Part shown: one piece after another, positions 8,656 to 18,302 of the stretch | Layout of the letters: each line of letters starts with the position of its first letter | Numbering within the stretch: position 1 is the stretch's first letter | Assembly: GCA_017550145.1 (NCBI GenBank) | Contig: JAFZQG010000004.1 | Span: 1 to 64,000, forward strand | Reading direction: 5' to 3' | Length of the DNA: 64,000 nucleotides | From: Erysipelotrichaceae bacterium | Lineage (GTDB): Bacteria > Bacillota_I > Bacilli_A > Erysipelotrichales > Erysipelotrichaceae | Made by a program: the position numbers and the translations under genes | The notes under the pieces: generated by a model | What the model saw: the letters and a program-made list of their open reading frames with translations, nothing else | Told to the model about the DNA's origin: nothing | Databases searched by the model: none

Positions 8656-9753
8656 TTATTTAGGCTGCTGCTGCGTAATACAGTGAATATTACCGCCGCC
8701 ATATACTACTTCATAGCTCGGACATCCGACGACCTTCTTATCCGGGAAGATTTCCTGTAACTGTTTTATTGCCAGTTCATCATATTCGTCATTGTATTGC
8801 GGACAGATGATACCGTCATTGGTGATCAGGAAATTCAGATAAGAAGCGATACAGATATCTCCCTCTTCTCTAGGTAATGATCCTTCGACATAGTCGATCG
8901 TGAAATCCTTGCCGATGGTGACATTCTTCTTAGGCATGGTCAGTTTATGAACCTTGAGCTTTCTGCCCTTGGCATCAGTCGCCTCGCTTAAAGTCTTATA
9001 GGCATCCTGACACTGCTGATAGAATGAATTGTTCGGATCATCGGTCCAGATACAGATGACTTCTCCGGGTCTGGCGAAGCAGGCCACATCATCCACGTGT
9101 CCCGTCGTCTCATCAGGGTCAATACCGTCCTTGATCCAGATGACCTTGTCAATCGAGAGATAGTCAGACAGTTTCTGCTCGATCTCTTCCTTGGACAGAT
9201 CAGGGTTTCTGCCCGGAGACAGTAAGCACATCTCCGTTGTCAGTAAGGTTCCTTCACCGTCACAGTGGATCGAACCGCCTTCCAGAATGAAATCATGAAC
9301 GTTGTAGGAATCGATCCTTTCGATCTCACAGACCTTCTGGGCCATCGCCTCATCTTTATCCCAAGGAAAATAGAGTCCGTCATAGAAACCGCCGTAGGCA
9401 TTGAAGCCCCAGTCGCAGGCTCTGATCTCACCGGTCTCATCATTCTTGATGAAAGTCGGTCCGGTATCTCTGAACCAGGCATCGTTATTGGACATCTCGA
9501 TGACTCTGATCTCAGGCGGCAAGACATTGCGCGCATGAGCATACTGTTCTGCCGATACCAGCATCGTAACCGGGGTAAACTGGGAGATCGTGATCGCAAT
9601 ATTCTTATACTGCTCCTGAGCCGGTTTACCTCCGTCTCTCCAGACATCAGGTCTTTCCGGCCAGATCATCCAGATCTGAGACTGAGGCTCAAATTCACCA
9701 GGCCAGCGGAAACCATCCTGTCGCGGAGTACTTCCTTCAATTCTTTTAGCCAT
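8656..9753 (-). CDS. aguA: Agmatine deiminase
   Basis: 365 residues, usual length. Guanidino-group-modifying fold with NDAWFRDTGPTF, ILEGGSIHCDGEGT, TTGHVDDVACF and the C-terminal GGGNIHCITQQ, whose Cys358 is the nucleophile. It converts agmatine to N-carbamoylputrescine and ammonia. It is the first gene of the operon aguA-aguD-aguB-aguC-decarboxylase. A TATAAT box on the minus strand at 9785-9790 is a candidate promoter, and AAGGAA gives the ribosome site. No AguR-type regulator is in the window. Confidence 0.95.
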   Translation of the reverse strand: MAKRIEGSTPRQDGFRWPGEFEPQSQIWMIWPERPDVWRDGGKPAQEQYKNIAITISQFTPVTMLVSAEQYAHARNVLPPEIRVIEMSNNDAWFRDTGPTFIKNDETGEIRACDWGFNAYGGFYDGLYFPWDKDEAMAQKVCEIERIDSYNVHDFILEGGSIHCDGEGTLLTTEMCLLSPGRNPDLSKEEIEQKLSDYLSIDKVIWIKDGIDPDETTGHVDDVACFARPGEVICIWTDDPNNSFYQQCQDAYKTLSEATDAKGRKLKVHKLTMPKKNVTIGKDFTIDYVEGSLPREEGDICIASYLNFLITNDGIICPQYNDEYDELAIKQLQEIFPDKKVVGCPSYEVVYGGGNIHCITQQQPK

Positions 9754-9784
9754 TATAGTATTATTCCTTCCTGTTTATACTTTA

Positions 9785-9790
9785 ATTATA
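9785..9790 (-). promoter_or_regulatory. Candidate -10 box for the agmatine operon
   Basis: TATAAT on the minus strand, about 30 nt before the aguA start, with AGGAAGG between the two. I see no good -35 at 17 bp, so an activator may be needed. Confidence 0.45.
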
Positions 9791-9838
9791 ACCTGAAGTA
9801 CCTCCATATATCTTCCCTTTTTCATGCGAAAACTGTTA

Positions 9839-9844
9839 TATAAT
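9839..9844 (+). promoter_or_regulatory. Candidate -10 box for pepD
   Basis: TATAAT on the plus strand 24 nt before the pepD start, followed by a GAGGGGG ribosome site. The -35 region is not recognisable. Confidence 0.5.
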
Positions 9845-9868
9845 TTTAAAAAACGAGGGGGATTTTCC

Positions 9869-11302
9869 ATGGAATTCGATCTGAGTAAAAAACACTGTTA
9901 CTACTTTAAGGCAATATCCGATATTCCGAGAGGTTCACGTAACGAAAAAGCCGTTAGTGACTATGTCGTAAACTTTGCAAAAGAGCACGGCTATAAGTAT
10001 CTACAGGATGAAGTTTATAACGTTATCGTTGAAAAACCGGCATCTGAAGGATATGAGAATTTCGAACCGGTAATGCTGCAGGCACATATGGATATGGTCT
10101 GTGAAAAGAATAAGGACGTCGAACATGACTTTGAAAAAGATCCAATTGATCTCTATGTGGACGAAGAAGGTCATTTAAGAGCCAGAGGAACGACCTTAGG
10201 CTGTGATGACGGCTTTGGTGTTGCATATATGCTGGCAATACTGGATGACAGGACGCTTAAACATCCGCCTCTACAGTGTATCTTTACCGTTATGGAAGAG
10301 ATCGGCTTATTCGGAGCCATGGCCCTCAAGAAAGAATATCTCCACAGTAAACGTCTGATCAACCTCGATTCGGGCAGCGAAGACAAGACCATCGTCTCCT
10401 CTTCCGGCGGAGCACGCTGTGTCATAAGCAGAAAGCTTACTTATCAGCCTAACGAAAGTAAGACCTATACTTTACAGATCAGGGGACTCAAAGGCGGCCA
10501 TTCAGCCGGAACTATTCATCTGGAACTGGGTAATGCGATCCTTTTAGGTTCCAGAGTTCTGGAAGAACTTAATGAACAGTTTAAGGATCTTCGCTTAGTT
10601 GATATTAATGGAGGTATGAAATTCAATGCGATACCACGGGAAGTCGATATCACCTTTACTACGAACACTGATACTGATGAACTGAATAAGAAGGCCGAAG
10701 AAACTCTTAATAAGATAAAATCTGAACTGCAGTATTCCGATCCGGATTTCAAGGGAATACTCACAGAAACAGCTAAAGCAGATAGGGCCTTATCCACGCA
10801 AGACAGTAAAGATATCTTCGAATTCCTCTATGTCATTCCAAACGGCTTACAGCACCGTTCAATGGCTCTTGATATAAGCGTCGCCTCCTTAAGTGCCGGT
10901 GTTATCTATATCAAAGATGATACGCTCTATCTCGATGACCTGATCAGAAGCGCCGAAGCTTCTCATGGCGATCTGATGATCAGACAGCTGGAGATCCTGT
11001 GTCCTAAATTCGGTTTTGAATTTGAAATGAGAGACCGCTACTACGGCTGGGCTTACAGTAAGGATTCCGGATTAAGAGAGATCTTAAGAAATGTATTGAA
11101 AGAAAAAGGTGTTGAACTAAAAGAATCCGCTACTCATGGCGGACTCGAATGCGGAATCTTCAAAGGTCTGATTCCTGATCTTGATATCATTACCTACGCT
11201 CCGATCTCTTCGGGTGCTCATACCGTCAGTGAAATGCTGGATCTTGGATCGTTTGATCGGACCTATGAAAATCTCTGCAAGGTCCTGGAGAACTGCCGAT
11301 AA
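9869..11302 (+). CDS. pepD: Aminoacyl-histidine dipeptidase (PepD, M20 family)
   Basis: 477 residues, normal for PepD. Zinc-site motifs are visible: QAHMDMV (H73), LGCDDGFG (D113/D114) and MEEIGLFG (E143/E144). It hydrolyses dipeptides, including Xaa-His and carnosine-like substrates, in the cytosol. I chose ATG at 9869, which has GAGGGGG 8 nt upstream; a longer in-frame start at 9824 lies ahead of the -10 box. It is transcribed divergently from the agmatine operon and ends at a bidirectional terminator. Confidence 0.92.
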   Translation: MEFDLSKKHCYYFKAISDIPRGSRNEKAVSDYVVNFAKEHGYKYLQDEVYNVIVEKPASEGYENFEPVMLQAHMDMVCEKNKDVEHDFEKDPIDLYVDEEGHLRARGTTLGCDDGFGVAYMLAILDDRTLKHPPLQCIFTVMEEIGLFGAMALKKEYLHSKRLINLDSGSEDKTIVSSSGGARCVISRKLTYQPNESKTYTLQIRGLKGGHSAGTIHLELGNAILLGSRVLEELNEQFKDLRLVDINGGMKFNAIPREVDITFTTNTDTDELNKKAEETLNKIKSELQYSDPDFKGILTETAKADRALSTQDSKDIFEFLYVIPNGLQHRSMALDISVASLSAGVIYIKDDTLYLDDLIRSAEASHGDLMIRQLEILCPKFGFEFEMRDRYYGWAYSKDSGLREILRNVLKEKGVELKESATHGGLECGIFKGLIPDLDIITYAPISSGAHTVSEMLDLGSFDRTYENLCKVLENCR

Positions 11303-11435
11303 CATAATTTAACATAATTGAAACATAATTCAGGGACAGATATCTGTTACTATGATTATGCAAGAAGAAATCAACTTGCCGATACCTGCCCCCAATTAAA
11401 TGTATCGTATATATTTATCCCCTTAAAATAAGAAC

Positions 11436-11452
11436 AGCTCCGTGAAGGAGCT
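11436..11452. terminator. Bidirectional terminator between pepD and glgA
   Basis: Stem AGCTCC / GGAGCT with a GTGAA loop, flanked by AAGA on one side and TTTTCTT on the other. It serves the converging pepD and glycogen synthase genes. Confidence 0.75.
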
Positions 11453-11461
11453 TTTCTTATT

Positions 11462-13276
11462 CTAGTATTTGTTCTTGCCGATCAGATACTTCAGTTCGGC
11501 ACCCTTGGAGATATTGCCATCGACCTTCAGCTGACCGTTAACGAACAGTCTGTCAGGCGAGACCTGCCCGGTAGCCATGCGGTAGAGATTATCGAAATTT
11601 GTCGCAATCGCCACATCATAGCCCTTATAGTCATACGGAGCCATCTCCATACCGGCCTTGGTGAACTTCACATAGAAAGTTCCTTCACCCGGTCCTTCGA
11701 TCCTGATCTGGCAGACATTGTGATAATCATCTTCCTGCAAAGCCAGATAGGCATTACGGTATTCCTCAAGATCGCCGTATATGACTTCCAGCACTTCATA
11801 GGCATCTTCAAATGTAACATTCGGATCATGAGATGTACCGCAGATATCCGAATACATCTTCAGATAAGTCTGAGCTGATTTGTTCCAGGAGAAATCCTTC
11901 TTCATGCAGCGGTCCCTGATCACCTCAAAGACTTCACGTTCGGCAAAATAGACTTTGATTGCCGCATCGATCGCCAGCATCAGTGACTTGGCTGTGTACT
12001 GCGGGAAAGAGAAACCATCACCGATACCATCAAAATCGGAATAGGGTCTTACTGTATCCTTTAGACCGCCTGTCTCATGAACGATCGGTACGGTACCGTA
12101 ACGCATGGCCATCATCTGGGAAAGGCCACACGGCTCAAAGGCTGAAGGCATCAGATAGAAATCGGCACCCGCAAAGACCTTGGCAGCCATTTCTTCGGTA
12201 TACTGATCCGAGAAACCGAACTGCCCAGGATATTTATTGACGCAGTCATAGAAGAAATCGGTATACTCCCGATCTCCCTGACCGAAAATGATCAGCTGTA
12301 AACCTTTCTTCATCATTTCCGGCAGCAGTTCTCTGATCAGGTCAACACCCTTCTGTTCGACGAGTCTGGCGACGACCGCAAATAACGGCCAATCTTTCTG
12401 TTTTCTGATACCGAATTCATCCTGAATATATTCCTTGCATTTCTGCTTACCGCTTTTATCCTTGGCCGTGAACTTAGCCGGGATCCTCTTATCCTTGCCC
12501 GGATCGTAATGATCAGGATCGATACCGTTAAGTATTCCATACATTTTGGATTCAACGAGATCGCAGACTCCCTCTAAGCCTTTACCGAAACGGGTCGTAT
12601 GAAGTTCTCTGGCATAAGTAGGAGAAACCGTTGATACCGCATCCGCCATCAGCATCGCGCCTTTCATCAGATTCACATCCTGACGGCCCTCGTATTCATA
12701 ACTCAATGCTCCTTCATACCAGCCCTGATCCAGCGCAAAGGTATTATTCAGTTCTTCTCTGCCGAACTGGCCCTGGTAAGCGATATTGTGGATCGTATAG
12801 ACTGTCCGGATATTACGGTAGTCAGATCTTTCCGACTGATCATTCTTCAGATAGATGATCGCCAAAGCGGTCTCCCAGTCGTTGCAGTGTAAGATCTCCG
12901 GCACAAAGTCGATCCTGTTTAAGACATCAATGACGGCTTTGGAGAACCACGCAAAACGGAACTTGTCATCTCTGTATCCATACAGTCTGTCTCTTTCAAA
13001 GAGATCCTGGTTATCGATAAACCAGACCGGTACACCGTTTAATTCTCCTCTGAGTAATCCGCAGTAAAGACTCCGCTCACCCAAAACCACATTCAGAGAA
13101 TCTTTGAATTCGATTTCCTTTTCAAACCTTTCTCCGACACATTTATAGTAAGGTGTGATTATCTCGATCTCATTACCGGTCTTTAATAAAGCCGGAGGTA
13201 ATGAAAACGCCACATCAGCCAGTCCGCCTGATTTTGAATAAGGGGCACACTCACTGGTCACAAACAGAATCTTCAT
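11462..13276 (-). CDS. glgA: Glycogen synthase (GT5) with C-terminal SCP2-like domain
   Basis: 604 residues; GlgA is normally about 480. The GT5 domain fills residues 1 to about 475, with the ADP-glucose motif KSGGLADV (15-22) and late SAFEPCGLSQMMAM and ETGGLKDTV motifs. It transfers glucose from ADP-glucose to growing alpha-1,4-glucan. The extra 117 residues (488-604) end in a pattern like SCP2 sterol-carrier domains: a hydrophobic beta strand, then NLYRMATGQVSP and NGQLKVDGNISKGAEL. That assignment is from pattern only. No other glycogen genes are adjacent. A clear AAGGAGAG ribosome site precedes the ATG. Confidence 0.9.
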   Translation of the reverse strand: MKILFVTSECAPYSKSGGLADVAFSLPPALLKTGNEIEIITPYYKCVGERFEKEIEFKDSLNVVLGERSLYCGLLRGELNGVPVWFIDNQDLFERDRLYGYRDDKFRFAWFSKAVIDVLNRIDFVPEILHCNDWETALAIIYLKNDQSERSDYRNIRTVYTIHNIAYQGQFGREELNNTFALDQGWYEGALSYEYEGRQDVNLMKGAMLMADAVSTVSPTYARELHTTRFGKGLEGVCDLVESKMYGILNGIDPDHYDPGKDKRIPAKFTAKDKSGKQKCKEYIQDEFGIRKQKDWPLFAVVARLVEQKGVDLIRELLPEMMKKGLQLIIFGQGDREYTDFFYDCVNKYPGQFGFSDQYTEEMAAKVFAGADFYLMPSAFEPCGLSQMMAMRYGTVPIVHETGGLKDTVRPYSDFDGIGDGFSFPQYTAKSLMLAIDAAIKVYFAEREVFEVIRDRCMKKDFSWNKSAQTYLKMYSDICGTSHDPNVTFEDAYEVLEVIYGDLEEYRNAYLALQEDDYHNVCQIRIEGPGEGTFYVKFTKAGMEMAPYDYKGYDVAIATNFDNLYRMATGQVSPDRLFVNGQLKVDGNISKGAELKYLIGKNKY

Positions 13277-13294
13277 GAAGCTCTCCTTTTCTGA

Positions 13295-13954
13295 TTATTT
13301 AATAAACCTGATACTTAAAGCGATCAGTAACTGACCGATATAGTACAGGCTGAGATTGGTTATACGTAATGAGAATTTTGATTCCGAGCCAAATGTATTC
13401 AGGATCAGCACGATATCGCTGATAAGGAAGAATACCGCACCGCAGAAAATGTAATACGCAAAAGTCGATGGTGCCGTAAGCATATTACTGAACGCCACAA
13501 CATTGAATAAAACGATGGCTCCGATATAGACGATACCGAAGATCTTGAAAGCCTTCTGAGCAGTGATCTTTGTGAAGATCCATTTCATCAGTAAGGCCGT
13601 CAGTACCACTCCCGCAACGACACAAAGCAAAACATTCTTTGTATAAGGAAGGATGGCACACAGATAAACGATATGTCCGCTTAAGAAGACCAGGATCCCA
13701 ACTAAGAATATGATCTTTCCTTTTTTCTCAAACACAAAACGCAGATTCAGTAAGATATCCGCAATACATCCAAGCAGTAAACCCAGAACGATCAGTTTTC
13801 CAGTCTGCGAATCATTATTAAAACTTTTTCCCAATAAGACAAAACACAAGGAAGCCAGACCCTTCAGTACAACTGCCGGAACATATTTTTCCTGATGTTC
13901 GAAATAGATAAACGCTGCCGCAAAACAAATACACAGAATTATATATAAATACAT
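13295..13954 (-). CDS. YhhN family membrane protein (lysoplasmalogenase-like)
   Basis: 219 residues with about seven or eight hydrophobic helices. YhhN/TMEM86 signatures are visible: GLLLGCIADILL near residue 60 and FCGAVFFLISDIVLIL near 170, with the two conserved Asp residues. Characterised TMEM86 members hydrolyse lysoplasmalogens; the function in this bacterium is unknown. A second YhhN protein of the same length lies at 27620-28279. The gene lies 18 bp upstream of glgA, so they are probably co-transcribed. The AGGAGA ribosome site is clear. Confidence 0.8.
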   Translation of the reverse strand: MYLYIILCICFAAAFIYFEHQEKYVPAVVLKGLASLCFVLLGKSFNNDSQTGKLIVLGLLLGCIADILLNLRFVFEKKGKIIFLVGILVFLSGHIVYLCAILPYTKNVLLCVVAGVVLTALLMKWIFTKITAQKAFKIFGIVYIGAIVLFNVVAFSNMLTAPSTFAYYIFCGAVFFLISDIVLILNTFGSESKFSLRITNLSLYYIGQLLIALSIRFIK

Positions 13955-13963
13955 ATGGTTCTC

Positions 13964-16294
13964 CTACTGTTTCTTAACCGTATATTCGATCTTCACATCC
14001 TTCATTCCCTGAGCGGAAATGATCAGTTTACCCTTGCCTTCTCTGCCGGTGGTCATTACATAAGTACCGGTCATGCCGCCTTCAGCTGTGGCCGTATCCG
14101 GACCGACCAGTTTAATACAGCCTTCGGTTTTGAAATGTACAGGCAGCTGCGCATATGAAGCCGGATTGTCGTTTTCATCAAGGATCCTGATCCTGATGGC
14201 GGCCATATCATAGGTTTCGCCTTCATTTAATCTGCTCGAACTGTTTTTAACTTCAAGATGCAGCTTACTTGATGGACAGAGTTTTCTGGAAGCTACGACA
14301 TCTCTGTTTCTGATCGCATCAAAACGCCATACCAGAGCTTCATCGCCCCAGTTTCCTATATAACGGGTATAGAGATTCTTAGCCTCTTCAAATGTAAGCT
14401 TGTATTTCTTTAAGACATATCCCACTTTCAGTTTTACCTTCAGCGGCATATCATCGCCGTATTTGTTGTAGGCGATCAGACTCTCGCGGATCAGTCGTGC
14501 TTTATTCTCATCAAAGCCCTCGACACTTCTTAAAAGATCACCGATCGTATCATTGATCAGTAACGGTCCGTGATTGAGATTCTTGAATTCACTATCTTTA
14601 TACTCTTTAACGAAAGTATCGTTCTTATACAATTTGACACTGTCCGCATTGGTGAAGACATAGAAGTCCTCCATCTTACCTTCCGGATAATCACCGATCG
14701 CTAAAGGTGATGAAGTTTCTAATACCGTATTATTATCGCCCTGGCTTGCATAGACATAAGCAGCCGTCTTCGGATTACGGAAAACATCCATTACGCCATG
14801 GTAACAGATGCGGTCACCGCTGCCGAAATCCATATGGGTCGCGTAATCAAACATGCACCACTGAAAGACACCGGCATGTTCACCGCTGCCCAAAGCACCG
14901 TCCATGACCCGCGCATGTCTCAAGGCATGTTCCTGACGTTTGGACCAGGTGTCAAAAGACTTGGTCGGAAACATATGACCGTTGGCTTCAGAAATCAGGA
15001 AAGACTTCTCCATATCGGTGGTGACATCTTCCTTCTTTCTGACAGGAGGATTGTTTCCGCGATGAGAGAAATCATTGTATGCATAGACATCTTCCAGAAG
15101 ATTACTCTTAAGGATAAATCTTACTCCGGATGTGGATCTGGTCGGATCCAGTTCATGAGCTATCGCGTTGGTCCGTCTGTAGAATTCGTCATCATCCTGA
15201 CTCTCATTTATTCTGACACCCCATAAGACGATCGATGGATGGTTGCGGTACTGTAAGACCATTTCCTTAACGTGTTCACAGGCCACATCCTTCCATTCCT
15301 CATCACCGATGTGCTGCCAGCCCGGGATTTCCGTAAAGACCAGCAAGCCCATTTCATCGCAGGCATCGATAAAAGCCTGGGATTGCGGATAGTGAGAAGT
15401 TCTTACGGCATTGCAGCATAGTTCTTCTTTTAAGATCCTTGCATCTTCTTTCTGCAAGGAATCAGAAACCGCATAACCCACATACGGATAGCACTGGTGT
15501 CTGTCTAAACCTCTCATCACAAAACGCTTGCCATTGAGATAGAAACCGTCACTCTTGAATTCGGCCGTTCTGAAACCGAACTTGCACTCTTTGGTTGAAC
15601 CGTTCTTCAGAGAGACCTTGCAGGTATACAGATTAGGCCGATCAGGTGTCCATTTGGCTGCACCGGGAACCCTGAAACTCATTTCGTTCTTTGTAGTCGA
15701 TCTTTCACAGATAACACGACGGTGTTTATCAATGATCCTGATCTTCTTTTCGAGTTTCTCATTGCCGTCGATCGTTGTAATGATCTTCACCATATCGGTA
15801 TCCGGTGTACTCACGAAGATATCGCTGATATAATCTTTCTTCTGAATATCCAGCCATACCGGACGGTAGATCCCGCCATAGGTCAGATAGTCTATAACAT
15901 AACCAAACGGAGGTACGCTCGGGTTTTCAGTCGAATCAAGTTTTACCGCAACCAGGGCATTCCTGCACGGTTTCACATAATCGGTGATCTCCACTCTGAA
16001 AGCCGTATATCCGCCCTTATGGGTATATAATTCCTTACCGTTAACGTAAACAGTCGCGATATGGGCCGCTCCGTCAAACTGCAGGAAGGCTCTTTTGCCC
16101 GCAAAATCATCAGGTATTCTGATCCTGCGGCGATAACCGCTGATCATCTGATAGGACTTTTCATCTATGTAATGGAGCGGTACTTCCTTAACGTTGTGAG
16201 GGATCCTTACGGTTTCATAATCGCCCTTTTTGCCATTAAGAAAATCGCTGTTCCACTTTCTAGTAAACTGCCAGTCATTGTTGATTGCCTGCAT
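13964..16294 (-). CDS. Glycoside hydrolase family 2, probably beta-galactosidase-like
   Basis: 776 residues without a signal peptide, so probably cytosolic. Order: jelly-roll sugar-binding domain (about 10-160), immunoglobulin-like domain (to about 250), and a TIM barrel. INESQ gives the acid/base candidate E364, and ISEANGHM gives the nucleophile candidate E436. A C-terminal beta domain of Ig type follows. I chose ATG at 16294 because AAGAGGA lies upstream; extending to 16363 would overlap the patB-like gene. The lone PTS permease at 18858-20159 could supply a beta-glycoside, but most PTS sugars would need a phospho-glycosidase, so the link is weak. Confidence 0.85.
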   Translation of the reverse strand: MQAINNDWQFTRKWNSDFLNGKKGDYETVRIPHNVKEVPLHYIDEKSYQMISGYRRRIRIPDDFAGKRAFLQFDGAAHIATVYVNGKELYTHKGGYTAFRVEITDYVKPCRNALVAVKLDSTENPSVPPFGYVIDYLTYGGIYRPVWLDIQKKDYISDIFVSTPDTDMVKIITTIDGNEKLEKKIRIIDKHRRVICERSTTKNEMSFRVPGAAKWTPDRPNLYTCKVSLKNGSTKECKFGFRTAEFKSDGFYLNGKRFVMRGLDRHQCYPYVGYAVSDSLQKEDARILKEELCCNAVRTSHYPQSQAFIDACDEMGLLVFTEIPGWQHIGDEEWKDVACEHVKEMVLQYRNHPSIVLWGVRINESQDDDEFYRRTNAIAHELDPTRSTSGVRFILKSNLLEDVYAYNDFSHRGNNPPVRKKEDVTTDMEKSFLISEANGHMFPTKSFDTWSKRQEHALRHARVMDGALGSGEHAGVFQWCMFDYATHMDFGSGDRICYHGVMDVFRNPKTAAYVYASQGDNNTVLETSSPLAIGDYPEGKMEDFYVFTNADSVKLYKNDTFVKEYKDSEFKNLNHGPLLINDTIGDLLRSVEGFDENKARLIRESLIAYNKYGDDMPLKVKLKVGYVLKKYKLTFEEAKNLYTRYIGNWGDEALVWRFDAIRNRDVVASRKLCPSSKLHLEVKNSSSRLNEGETYDMAAIRIRILDENDNPASYAQLPVHFKTEGCIKLVGPDTATAEGGMTGTYVMTTGREGKGKLIISAQGMKDVKIEYTVKKQ

Positions 16295-16352
16295 TATCTG
16301 TTCCTCTTCTTTCAATTCTATTATATAAAAAAGCCAAAGGTTTCCCCATGAC

Positions 16353-17537
16353 TTATTCCGCAAATTCTTTAGCTATCCTTTCAAAAGCCTCCAGGCACAG
16401 ACTCCTTGGTGAAGAAAGGCAGGCGCGATGGACCTGTTTGCCTCGCCAGTCATCAAAGAAGAGACCGGAATTCAGGATGACACCGGCTTTGCCGTAGATC
16501 CTGTTCACCACTTCCTCATCACTTAAACCATAGTCAGAGAAATCCACATTCAGCGAATATCCTCCCTCCGGTTTTATGACTTTGGCCTTCGGAAGTTTAT
16601 CTTTGATGAATTGTAAAATCGTGTCGATATTATCATCAAGATATTCATTTAACGCATCTACCCAGGCATCGCCTCTGGTGTAAGCGGAAATGACTGCTTC
16701 AATACCGAATGGCGAAGGCATCGAATAGAAACCGGCCGCATCCATCTTCAGATCAGGATCGCTGATAATGACATTGGTCATAGCCAGACCGGCCAGGTTG
16801 AAGGTTTTATTTACGGCGGTACACGCAATCAGTTTCTCGCTGCCGCAGGCCTTCATCATCGGCTCAAATTTCTGGTCTTTACGTAAGATATCAGAATGGA
16901 CTTCGTCCGAAACGATTAAGACGTTATGTTTACGGCAGATATCAGCTACTCTGTTCAATTCTTCGTGAGTAAAGATTCTGCCGGTCGGATTATGCGGATG
17001 GCACATTATCAGCATCGTATTCTCTTTTTGACTGCAGGCTTTCTCGAGAGCTTCGTAATCGATCGTGAAATATTCATTTCCGTCATTGATCATTCTGACT
17101 TCCACATATTTTCGACCGTTTGGTTCAACATCGTTATGATATCCGTAACACGGTGTTAAAAAAATTACTCCTTCATCAGGTTTGGTATAACACTTTACAC
17201 ATTCCGCAATCGCATTATGCGTACCCGGGAAATAGTAGATATCATCAGGAGAGAACTTCCAGTTCTGTCTTCTTTCATACCAGCCGCATACGGCTTGTCT
17301 GTAAGTTTCAGGAATACGTGAATAACCGAAGATACCGTACTCTGTGAGCTTCTTGAGATCCTCGATGATCTCCGGAGCGGTCTTGAAATCCATATCGGCT
17401 GTTTCCAGACAGATCGTATCATCTCTGATCTCTTTAATGCCTAAACTGTCGCAGATATATGCCGGAGATTGCCACTTGAAAGAAAATGAGTACGGATCAT
17501 TTCTTCTGTCAATTATTTCATCAAATTCATATTTCAT
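16353..17537 (-). CDS. patB: PatB/MalY-type PLP-dependent C-S beta-lyase
   Basis: 394 residues, fold-type I aminotransferase family. Motifs match MalY/PatB: TADMDF near residue 47, HNPTGR (N183), SDEVHSD (D211) and NKTFNLAGL with the PLP lysine K244. It probably cleaves cystathionine or cysteine-type thioethers to pyruvate, ammonia and a thiol. The ribosome site is AAGGACAGGGA. It follows the TetR gene beyond a terminator-like hairpin. Confidence 0.88.
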   Translation of the reverse strand: MKYEFDEIIDRRNDPYSFSFKWQSPAYICDSLGIKEIRDDTICLETADMDFKTAPEIIEDLKKLTEYGIFGYSRIPETYRQAVCGWYERRQNWKFSPDDIYYFPGTHNAIAECVKCYTKPDEGVIFLTPCYGYHNDVEPNGRKYVEVRMINDGNEYFTIDYEALEKACSQKENTMLIMCHPHNPTGRIFTHEELNRVADICRKHNVLIVSDEVHSDILRKDQKFEPMMKACGSEKLIACTAVNKTFNLAGLAMTNVIISDPDLKMDAAGFYSMPSPFGIEAVISAYTRGDAWVDALNEYLDDNIDTILQFIKDKLPKAKVIKPEGGYSLNVDFSDYGLSDEEVVNRIYGKAGVILNSGLFFDDWRGKQVHRACLSSPRSLCLEAFERIAKEFAE

Positions 17538-17579
17538 ATTCCCTGTCCTTCTTTCTTTTTCTCATTTTACCAGAATAAA

Positions 17580-17595
17580 AGGGCTTTGAAGCCCT
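17580..17595 (-). terminator. Terminator after the TetR gene
   Basis: Stem AGGGCT / AGCCCT with a 4-nt loop, followed on the minus strand by TTTTATT. It lies between the regulator and the patB-like gene. Confidence 0.65.
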
Positions 17596-17603
17596 GTGCT
17601 GTT

Positions 17604-18215
17604 TTACTGATCCAGAGGTTCCGGAAACGGTGTCGGATCGTTGATCCTTCCGGCCTGGATATACATCATCATCGCATGGAAGATAACACCCAAGAGCTGA
17701 TTAAGTTCCTCTTCGGAGAAATCACACATCCTGGTGGCACTCAAGACACTGACGCCGTAGTTATAGATCCACGTGTGACGGAACAGTGCCTGGGCATCTT
17801 CGCGGTTCAGCCCGTAATCGTTCATGATGATTTCGATCATATCGTCTTCATAGGCAATATGTTTCTGGAACAGCTCATCCATTCTGGTGCTGTCTTTGTT
17901 TTCGGACATGTAGATAAGCTGGAAAAGTTTCGGTTCTTCGATCGCGAACTTGATTATCTGCATGGCGGTCTTCTTTAAAACCGGTGTATACTCGCTGGCG
18001 ATATCCATATATTCTCTGGCTCTTTCCTGCGCCGTATTCTTCAGTTCGTTTTTCAGTTCTTCCATATCCTTGAAAACGGTGAAAATCGGGCGTGCGGATG
18101 AGCCCAGTTTGGCAGCCAGTTCACGGGCTGTCAGGGCATCCATTCCCTTTTCTTTTACTACCTGGATAGCCGCATCGATAATCTCTTCTCTGCTGAATTT
18201 TGGTTTTGCCGGCAT
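17604..18215 (-). CDS. TetR-family transcriptional regulator
   Basis: 203 residues. The N-terminal helix-turn-helix (about 8-55) reads EEIIDAAIQVVKEKG...TARELAAKLG, typical of TetR, though the recognition helix has SARPIF instead of the common S.GT.Y. The C-terminal half is helical and would bind an unknown ligand. It is followed by the patB-like and GH2 genes on the same strand and may control them. The ribosome site GAGAGG precedes the ATG. The ligand and target cannot be told from sequence. Confidence 0.85.
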   Translation of the reverse strand: MPAKPKFSREEIIDAAIQVVKEKGMDALTARELAAKLGSSARPIFTVFKDMEELKNELKNTAQERAREYMDIASEYTPVLKKTAMQIIKFAIEEPKLFQLIYMSENKDSTRMDELFQKHIAYEDDMIEIIMNDYGLNREDAQALFRHTWIYNYGVSVLSATRMCDFSEEELNQLLGVIFHAMMMYIQAGRINDPTPFPEPLDQ

Positions 18216-18302
18216 GAGTTACCTCTCTTTATTGCTTAATTATCTACCTGCGTGTTTCTTTAATTTTAACAGAATCTTTCCGATAATCTAATATTTATGC
18301 TT

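Noticed and set aside
9265..9843. Long plus-strand frame of 192 codons opposite aguA
   Set aside because: It mirrors the well-supported agmatine deiminase gene, has no ribosome site and no recognisable domain; a coding shadow.
11301..11330. Three CATAATT direct repeats after pepD
   Set aside because: Short, AT-rich and between a stop and a terminator; no function can be argued.
14798..15226. Plus-strand frame of 142 codons inside the GH2 gene
   Set aside because: Opposite a clear GH2 barrel; no start signals or domain; coding shadow.
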